NCBI GenBank assembly: GCA_905160935.1
Contig: CAJHZI010000451.1
Location: forward strand, 614,001-678,000
Direction of reading: 5' to 3'
From: Enchytraeus crypticus
Lineage: Eukaryota; Annelida; Clitellata; Enchytraeida; Enchytraeidae
Length of the DNA stretch: 64,000 nucleotides
Each line of letters begins with the position of its first letter. Position 1 is the first letter of the stretch. Both the position numbers and the translations under genes were made by a program. Of the stretch, positions 10,949 to 24,993 are shown piece by piece. Below the pieces are notes generated by a model that was given only the letters and a program-made list of their open reading frames with translations, was not told where the DNA came from and did not search any database.

Positions 10949-13706
10949 ATGTCGCCTCCAGACGGCAGTGTAGCGTCTGTAAAGTCCGCCACTGCTGCGC
11001 ATTTCAACAGTTGCAGCGATTTTAATGGCACAGGTAGGCAATCACACTTTGCATTTACAATTACATGCTGTGGCTAATAGAATATTTTAGGAAAAGTTTA
11101 ACTGTTTTTCAATATATGTCCTTTCTAATATTAATTACGTACAATTTGCTGTATATATTATGTTCATTCTTGTTTAATTTTGCTGCAGTATGGAACATCT
11201 CAAGGTAAGTATAATATTTGGTTGAAGATATTAATTGAATTGACATTTGTTCAAGTTTTATTTTAAATACACTTGTACTCTATGCTTTTTAATTCAAATC
11301 ATCTTCCATACAGAATATATATGAGAAATTAATTATTATCTCTGGGCTCTTAGTCCTCCAGTCCTCCAGTTTATTGCATTTATATACCTCGTTATTCAAT
11401 ATTGTCTGTTGTTCTTAGATTAATTTGTTTTATTTTCTTGAATTATTACAGCTCTAAATTCTTTGGAGGATAGTTTTAAGTTTGAAAGAAGACTCAGTGG
11501 ATATGGAGAAAAAATTAAATCTGAATCAGATTTGATTCAAGAACATTCCTTTTTACCTTATAGTCATCAGTTTTCCACCAGCTTTGACCAGCTTGGTGAA
11601 GAAAGAAAAGTTTACGTTAAGTGGGAACATGAAGGCCAAGGCCATCAAGACAAAAAATATCAGCCAAGTGCTGAAGGCAAACTCGCTTCCAATTTGTGCA
11701 ATTTTTGGCATCCAAATGGTAACAGTCATCACATTTCTGAAAGATCTTTCCAGTATTCTGGTATTGTGAATACGAACAATGGTCATCGTGATTATGTTGT
11801 TCCAATGGAACCTTGTGAAAGTGTTGACTCAAAATCTCGACAGAGCATGTTGTCTTTGCTTTACGATGATGGTCATAATTTAAATCCAAATGTTCCTTCA
11901 TTTGCTCTTTTCCAGAGTGGATGTTCTGTGGATGAAAATTCAAATCAGGGGAAAACTCCTGAGAATTTTAATTCATCGATATTGGCAGGAAAACAAATGA
12001 ATCTCAATGGTGTTTCATTGGAAGAAACCCCCAGAAATACTTCTCCCGCAAGTCTTTATACATATATAAACAATGCTCAATTTCAAAGAAATGCCACATT
12101 TCAAGGGTCTCATGGTGATTTTCCTCACGTTGGTCAATCTGAGATGCACAGTAAATCAACCCCGGGGCTAAACAACAGCTTCCGAAGACCTGCTAACAAC
12201 GGCGAGGTGATTTCAGATTTGTCTGAAAGTAGAGTTGGAATAGGACAAATTCAGGCAGGGAGATTTGTGATGGGAGCTCCCAGCAATGAAGGTTATTCGA
12301 CGACCAAGCATTCAGGAAATGTTCAGCTCTGGAACCCCATCAGAATGGCCTCGGCAAACACTGTGACAGATCATTTATCTGATCAAAAACAACCTGTAGA
12401 TCCACCATTTGGCAGAGTGAATAGTCTTGATGTGGGAAATGAGTTGCCTTCCACTCTTTCTCTAAGAGACATTGAAAAGATTAATTTAGAAGCTTTGGAA
12501 AGACGGAAAATGGAAACAAATGATATTGACAATAGGAAATCAAGGAGAAAACCGAAATCATCGGTGACATTGAAAGCCAATGAAAAGTCGGGTACAGGAA
12601 GAAGACAGGGGAAAAGAAAACTGAATGAAACTAGTCCACCCCCAGAAAAGGCTTTTTGTTCTGAGTTAAGTGAGGAAAAATATGGAAGTGGATATGTGGG
12701 AGGCAATAGAAGAGTATGGAAGACTGACAGCGCTAGTTTTGAAGAAAGAGGTACATCTGTCGATACAAAGTTAGATACATGTAGGCAAAATAATATGACA
12801 GACCCAGAGAGCAATATAGACAGGAGGATGCGAAATGATACTAATTTTAAGCAAGAAAGGAATACCTTTGCCGAATTAGGAGTTAAGTCGTCTGTAGATT
12901 TTAAAAAGATATTTGAAAAAATAGACGAATTAGTAGAGAGGGAAAGTATACAGTACAGTCCTGATACTGCCCTGTTGTCAGACTCCAACTCCTCAGTGGT
13001 CAGCAGTCAAAGACCCCGGGAAGATTCTTTACGTGGTACAACGCTGATAAAGCAGGAGGAGCAAGAAACAGCACAGGAGCAACATGATCTACTCCATCAG
13101 CGGCTGTATGAGCAATATCAAGAAAGATTGCTTCAACAGCAGCAACAACAACTGCAGCAGCTACAACAGCAACAGCAGCATAGGCTGAGCGGAAATGTGC
13201 CTCAAGGCTTTAACCCATACAGTTCCATGTGTCTTGACCCACAGCAGCTGCAACAACACTTACAATACTTACCACATTTAAAGCATCTGCAGTATCTGCC
13301 CGCACACGTAGTTCCAGGGTTTCAGCAAAACTTTGCTCCGTACCGTGGAAATGAACTGCAGAGTCAGCAGCTACATCCGCAGCTGCTACAACAGCTGCAG
13401 CAACAGCAGCTACAGCTGCAGAAACAGCAGCTCCAAGCTATTCCTTGTCAAAATCAGCGCCAACTGGAGGAAATTCAATTTCGAGAGGTATATGTGTGGG
13501 AGCAGGGCATGCTAAAGCAGCAGCAGTTCTGTGAGCTGGAGTTACAGATTCAGCAGTTACAGCAGCAGCTCGCTGTGAATCCTCAGCAGGAGCAGCTGCA
13601 TTACTTGATACATGGAGCCCAGCAGCAGTGTTGGGAGCTGAGTTATCAGCTGGAAGAGCTGGAGACTCATCACAAGAAGATAGTAAAGTATTTGTCACAG
13701 CAGTAG
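10949..13706 (+). CDS. Glutamine-rich, probably nuclear protein of unknown function (779 aa)
   Basis: Not recognised. Two coding exons: 10949-11033 (MSPPDGSVASVKSATAAHFN…GT) and 11452-13706. The join ACA-G|CT is in frame, with donor GTAGGC and acceptor TTATTACAG. The start is the first ATG that joins the long frame; the long frame itself has no internal ATG start in this exon because it opens with TTG. The protein is hydrophilic and Ser/Asn-rich to ~380, has basic clusters NRKSRRKPK and GRRQGKRK (~384-415, likely nuclear localisation signals), and from ~565 to the end is a Gln/Leu-rich coiled-coil-like region ending LEELETHHKKIVKYLSQQ. There is no catalytic motif. Composition is consistent with a transcriptional co-regulator, but that is inference. 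It is transcribed divergently from IDH and convergently with GTF2H1. Confidence 0.75.
11189..11204 (+). other. Candidate 16-nt microexon (frame-breaking)
   Basis: Within intron 11034-11451, TATGGAACATCTCAAG is bordered by TTTTGCTGCAG upstream and GTAAGTAT downstream, both near-consensus splice sites. Including these 16 nt between the two coding exons shifts the frame and meets a stop ~20 nt into the long exon, so it would act as a poison microexon. Skipping it gives the 779-aa frame. Confidence 0.45.
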
Positions 13707-17482
<3,776 letters not shown>

Positions 17483-20400
17483 CTACTGCAAGGTCCTTCG
17501 CTGTAACTTTCTGTTTTGCCACGTGACGAATTTCTTAAAGGCTGTGTCGAGCATTTGCTTCATATGATATACCACCTGTGAGAACAAAAAATAGCTGTCA
17601 ACTTCTCTAGAATTTAGAAATTCAACTTCTAAACCTGCTACATCAATCGGCCTAAAATTTATTGCATCATACAGAGGTCCCATTAATCGACACAATACCC
17701 AGTGTTGTGTCCGGGTTGTTTGAAGAATGTACCAACCGATGACTGCACGTATCGTAGAAGGCGACTAAAGCCCTAAGATCCAAACCGACGTCAAAAAGGG
17801 AATTCCGTGGTGAGCGCCTAGGCTTCAAAAATTGTTACTAAATTTTCCAAAACGAATGGAAAATAGGGAACTGAGCTATGATATGACATGGCAATAGAGA
17901 AGTGGAGAAGGTCTATTCGTGTCCCGACTCTAGTTAATTAAACAGGAATTAAAGGGTAGATGATGACGATGAATCAACAAAATACAAGTAATTAGATGCA
18001 AGTAATATCTAAAACCATACCTAGATCATCTACTAGTCATCAGGGCATTAATTATCTCTTCCTTAATTCAAAAGACCATTTCAAGAATGGGATTGGAATA
18101 TTCCATTTTCTGAGATTAAAATTACTTCTAGTACTATGTTAGTTTACATAGCAATGACCATTTAGCCTAGCGATGGCTGACTATCCAAAAATACCAAGCT
18201 TTATAGTTACTAACATAATGTCAGTAAGATATTCGATCGCTGATCATATGTGCGGGGTTCAAATCCTGGGCTCGCCTGTCACCGACATCATTTTCGAGTG
18301 AGGATACTGACGTTAACATTACCTTTACCTTCTTAATGTATTAATGTATCATTTCAGATCTAAGTGAGAAACAAAACCTACGTCGACTGATTGATAAGTT
18401 GAAGTAGAAGACATCCTGGATGTGAGAGGATCAAGTTTTGTCAGCTCAAACCTCTGCAGACAATCCTTCATACGTACCACCTAAATCAATCAATTATTAC
18501 GCACGTAATCAACTCTGCATGTTACATATTGATCTGCATCATTCACACAGGCTATATTGTAGTATCAGGTTTGTTTTTTAAAAACACACATGCATCTACT
18601 TAGCTGAAATTAATTTCTCATGAATTCAAATCATTTCAGTAGAATGAATTATTTGGGTAGGTACAAACAATTAAAGCCTTTGTAACATGTACAAGAGCTT
18701 GTTTGATCTAAACCTCGGCCACACTTTATATACCACAGAAAATCATCATACATAACAATTCACAATATAAATATAAAGCAATATAATAATAATAATAAAT
18801 AAAGGTTTAACGTCCATTTTCTCATCCAAGGATGATGTCAGGGACGTAGACAGACACCTGTATGTACAATGCAGACATCAATATTTAGAATCGAAGATTT
18901 CACAAGTAAAAAGATACAATAACGGTGCAGTATACTTGTACATTTAGCAATATACAACAAGCCTCTCTGATGAAAAAAATTAATTAATTCGTTCATTCTC
19001 ATTAATTTGCACGTATAAATCAACAGCTTAGAACATAGACGATACACGAATCTCGTTACCTTGTCTTCAAGTTCTTTAGTTGTAGCAGGAAAACAAGCCC
19101 AGAAATGTCTCAAGAGTTCAGTGAGAGCACTGTATAGATGTTTTATCTCCTTCTGCAGGTCTTCCGACACCAAACCTTTATAAAACAATATATGCACAAA
19201 AAATAGATCAATCAATCAATCATACCAAATACCAACAATAAATCCAAAAATCAATCCCTCAAAGAAAATCAATAAAAATATATTTAATTTTTCATTTACA
19301 AGGTTTTTTCATATATCTTTAGAAAAAACCAAATTCACACACATTTAGTGACTACGTTCCATTAACTTTAAAAACTGGCAAATGGTTTCAGCTTCAGCTA
19401 CCGATACGTTAAACTTAGAGCATCTATGAAGGAGTCACAGTTCAACACAAGCGAGATACAATAGGGAGGGCTACTTTATAAATACACTATTATTACATAC
19501 CGTCAATAAACTAATGGTTGAGGCAATACATGATCAATACGCTAGCTTTTTCAGCTTCAGCTACCGATACGCTAAACTTAGAGCATCTATGAAGGAGTCA
19601 CAGTTCAACACAAGCGAGATAAAATAGCGAGTGCTACTTTATAAATCCACTATTATTACATACCGTCAATAAACAAATGGTTGAGGCAATACATGATCAA
19701 TACGCTAGTGGTTGAGGCAAAACATGATCAATAAGCTAACAGTTGAGGCAATACATGATCAATAAGCTAGTGGTTGAGGCAGTACATGATCAATAAGCTA
19801 ACGGTTGAGGCAATATATGATCAATAAGCTAGCGGTTGAGGCAATACATGATCAATAAGCTAGCGGTTGAGCCAATACATGATCAATAAGCTAATGGTTG
19901 AGGCAATACATGATCAATAAGCTAACAGTTGAGGCAATACATGATCAATAAGCTAGTGGTTGAGGCAGTACATGATCAATACGCTAGCGGTTGAGCCAAT
20001 ACATGATCAATAAGCTAACGGTTGAGGCAATACATGATCAATATGCTAGCGGTTGAGGCAATACATGATCAATAAGCTAACGGTTGAGCCAATACATGAT
20101 CAATAAGCTAACGGTTGAGCTAATACATGATCAAAAAGCTAACGGTTGAGGCAATATATGATATATAAGCTAGCGGTTGAGGCAATACATGATCAATAAG
20201 CTAGCGGTTGAGGCAATACATGATCAATAAGCTAGCGGTTGAGCCAATACATGATCAATAAGCTAACGGTTGAGCCAATACATGATCAATAAGCTAACGG
20301 TTGAGGCAGTACATGATCAATACGCTAGCGGTTGAGGCAGTACATGATCAATAAGCTAACGGTTGAGCCAATACATGATCAATAAGCTAGCGGTTGAGGC

Positions 20401-23400
20401 AGTACATGATCAATAAACTAACAGTTGAGCCAATACATGATCAATAAGCTAACGGTTGAGCCAATACATGATCAATAAGCTAACGGTTGAGGTTATACAT
20501 GATCAATAAGCTAGCAGTTGAGTCAATACATGATCAATAAGCTAGCGGTTGAGTCAATACATGATCAATAAGCTAGCGGTTGAGCCAATACATGATCAAT
20601 AAGCTAGCGGTTGAGTCAACACATGATCAATAAGCTAGCGGTTGAGTCAATACATGATCAAGAAGATTTCTAAGTGGATCAGTTTGTGCACAGTCCAAAA
20701 CCTCCACTCAACTGTCACTCATGTTCCTTCAGGAGATGAAACAGACTTAACGTCACTATCCTTCAGCAACCTCACACAGCATCCTACTTCAAAGCGGCAC
20801 ACCCTATAGGCTAAGAAACATGCACATCAGATATATTACACGACATACCGTGCAGCTGCTGTTTTGTAGACCGGTGCATTAGCGAGCCACTGAGCTCCTG
20901 CAGCACTTTGTAGGCTGACTGAGGCATGAGAAGCTGAGCGTAGGGCTGAGAGGACCAGGCGAGTAGGTCCTGCGTGTGAGCATTGCGTGCTCGTATGAGG
21001 TCCTCACTTGTGTTGTACTGCATCGCCACTTCAGGCGTGGGCCCGTGGAAGTACGAGTCCACCCTAGAGAGCTGTAGACTCGGACCTGCCGGCCGAGCCT
21101 CCGCCTCCGAGTGCCTCTCTAGATCGTCTAGTTCTATCTTCTCTCGTAATCGTGCCTGAAGCGACGCAATCAATCAATTAGCAATTAACAGAGCTCGCCC
21201 GTCACTGACATCACATTCAGGTGAGGCAACTGACGTTAACCTTAGCTTTATCAGCTTTTTTAGCATTTTAATTATCAGCAGATAACAAAAGCTGATACAG
21301 CTAATGTTAACGTAGTTTCCTCACTCGAAAGCGATGTCAGTGACGGGCGAGCCCAGGATTTGAACCCTGCACATACTGATCTGCAGTCGAATATCTTACC
21401 AACAGTGCCACTGACTCCAGCCAAACAGTTAACTAGAACTCAACTTCACTGATGTAATGGTTAGTGATGCTAATTAGCACATGCCACTAAGACAGTTTGA
21501 TAAATACAATGTCCGAATGGCTAGCATGGTTGACTGGGATACAGAAGGCTTTACAGCTTTGATAATTTGTCATTAAATTATGTAAAAATTACCTATTTTA
21601 TAAATTAATATTTACAACTCCCTACTAGATAATCCACATAACAGCCCATACAAATATTAATTTCACTGCAGCTGCTTGTTAAACTGTTTGTTGTTCATTG
21701 AATACTACTATACAAAAACCAGGAGGCAATAACTGAGTACGGTGTACAATACATATTATTTAGTATAGTCATTTGGTAGTGATAATTGATTAATAGATAA
21801 ATAGAAATCCATCAATAAATCAATCGTTGAATTTATGTTATTGTGTTTGTCAAGAATAATAATTTTTTACAAAAGTTTAAAATAAACAAACATAAACTAA
21901 GCAAATCAATCTAAATTAAAAGACCAAATACCACCTGTGTTTCAACACATCAATTCATTTTGATTAAAAATTATATCGCAAGACAAACAACTTTTAAATA
22001 CACTCATTACATTTCAATGCGTCACCATTTATTCACCTTTTTAGAACTAATCCCTGACCCGCAAGGCTCAATCCCATTCGTTGTGCTACCGTTGTTACAA
22101 GGCTCGTGATTGGTCGATGTGTGAAGCAATGACCCATTCAGCTGCGTGCTCTCTTGATGCGGTCGTTTTGTCGTAGAGGTTGATGCAGCGGCCGCAGATG
22201 TAGAAGGCGGGGCGGTCGAGGAGACGGCTGAGGAGGGTTTTCTATCACAGGATTTGAGCACCATGGTGGAATGCTGGTTGAACCGTTTGATTAGCGTGGA
22301 GTTGACTGAATTAGAGAAAATCCTCGGGTCATCTTTACCTGATCCGTATTCCTGCGGAATAAATAAATAAGATTCTACAGCAAATTAAGTAGCGCAATCG
22401 ATACGTTTCTCCATCTACGCTCTGAAAAAAATTTGAAGGATGATATAAACTAAAAATAGAATGTGTTTTAGACAATATCTTGACAAGCACATCAAATACT
22501 TAAAAAGCAAACAAAACGATCTCAAAAACAAATACTTATTTAAGGTAAACAAAAAATAAACACTTTGAGGTTAAAGGCCTCAGTATATAGACGTCTTCAG
22601 AGATACTAAATCATCTAAAGCACAGAAAACGTTGACACAAATCTATATTCAAGGACGTACTGGAGGTCATTCTTAACTGAGGAAATGGGCAGTAAGCCCT
22701 CATTACAATTATTTGTGATAATTCACAATTTAGATAAATGATTGAAAAACATTTAATAATAATAATAATAATAACAACCATTAGAGTGCTACAGTCATCA
22801 ATGACAACATCGAGCACTACTGAGACAAAATCAAGCCGACGAGCAAAAAGAAGGTCCAAAAACGGTGCAAATTCCTAAATCCAGGTAATCAGTCCAAATT
22901 TACACAGAAAGCAAAGCTCATTTACCTCACCCAGAGTGAAATCAGACATGGCAGATAAATCAATGAGTGGATCACCTACAGGTTTCTTCAGTTCAGCCTG
23001 TATTTCTGCAACCAATCAGTCAATGGATACATCAATCAATTAATGACAGAATCAATCAGTGGATCTATCAATCAATTATTGGCTGAATCAATCAGTCAAC
23101 AGATCTACCAATCGATTAATGTCTTAATCAATCAGTCAATGGATACATCAATCAATTAATGACAGAATCAATCAGCCAATGGATCTATCAATCAATTATT
23201 GGCTGAATCAATCAGTCAACAGATCTATCAATCGATTAATGGTTTAATCAATCAGTCAATGCACCTATCAATCAATTATAGGCTGCATCAATCATTCAGT
23301 GCACCTATCGCTCAATTAGTAGATTAAAGGGCAGGTATATTAATTAAATACTTATTCAGATATAGATACTGCATTCAGATAGTCAGTAAAACTTTGGATG

Positions 23401-24819
23401 AGTTCTTTCTCAACTATTCCCAGTACAGCAAGAGAAACAGCTTAACGTTAAAAAAGTCAACAAGCACTATGATATATGATAGATAGAGAAAACAAAAGGA
23501 AATGAGGAAGACAGATGGAGAGAGAGAACGCTAGAGAACTTTTAGTTTTTTTTTCACAGAGAGTGAGAGAGAGAGAGTGAGAGAGGGAGTGAGAGAGAGA
23601 TAGAGAGAGTGAGAGACATACAGAGAGAGAGAGATAGAGAGGGAGAGAGAGTGGAAGTGAGAGAGAGAGAGAGCGCAGGTACTTAGGTCATCTTTATGAG
23701 CGCAGTCAGTGAAGAGGTCTTTGCTGCCCATGCTCGTCCTGTCCCTGTGGAAGTAATGCGACTGAAAGAACTGCAGCCAGAAAGCACTCTCTGACACCTG
23801 GTGTGGCACACACTCAGCGTGCTTCTCCCTCACTGCGCATCAATCAATTATAGTCAGTCGATCAATCAATTAGCTAATAGTCACACAATCAATCAATTAG
23901 CTAATAGTCACACAATCAATCAATCAATGAATTAGCTAAAAGTACACACAATTAATCCATCAAATTGGCTAATAGTCACACATTTAACTACTAATCATAC
24001 ATAAAACAATATTCCATTTGTTAAAGATTGATAGATAACACAGAGTTACCCGTGTTGCTGATGAATAGTCCAACCATAGACTGTACTTATCATAAATGAC
24101 CACAAAATACTATGATCAAAAACAACTACAGAAAGGGCATTCGGTTGGTGAGCACCTAGGCTCCAGAAATTGCTATGAATTTTTTATACAAATGAAAAAG
24201 TTCTTCAACCCATCAAGAGAAGTGGAGAAGGTTTATTCATATCCCGACCCTATTCATATCCCGACCCTATTCATATCCCGACCCTATTCATATCCCGACC
24301 CTAGCTAAACTGGGATTCAAAGGAAGATGATGATGATAATATATATCATAATAGTTACTATAAACATCAATCACTACTAGAGTGAAATATTAATATAAAG
24401 CTACTTTATTGATTGAAATAATGTTGAACGATATGAAAAAATTTGAATACTGAGGAGAGAAAAGTTCTTCTTACCTGTCGGATATGCGCGGAAAATGGAC
24501 TCAATAATATCGGCAGTCAGATTATACCTCATACCATTGCACCCATCTGATACCGGTTGTATATCATTCTGCGCAAAAAAACAACCCGAAATGTTATACT
24601 ACACCCATGACAACATCAATCTCCTGCATATAAACTAGCAAAATTAACTGAGAAAATCCATCGTTGAGCAGTAATTTAATCAGACTAAATGATTGGGATT
24701 GCCGGAGAGATTATAGAAAGAAGCACTTACCAGAAAGGCTGGAGACACGCCAACTTCTTGATTATCAGTGAAAGATGCTGATGTTGCTTTTAATTTCTAT
24801 AAAAAGAAAATAAAACAAA

Positions 24820-24872
<53 letters not shown>

Positions 24873-24894
24873 ATATAGTATATATATATGTACA

Positions 24895-24993
<99 letters not shown>

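Noticed and set aside
12383-12988. 201-codon open frame antisense to the Q-rich gene
   Set aside because: It is fully inside a well-supported coding exon, hydrophobic by complement composition, with no recognisable domain or splice context.
19675-20660. CRISPR-like regular array
   Set aside because: Units are contiguous with no unique spacers, and the setting is a eukaryotic intron.
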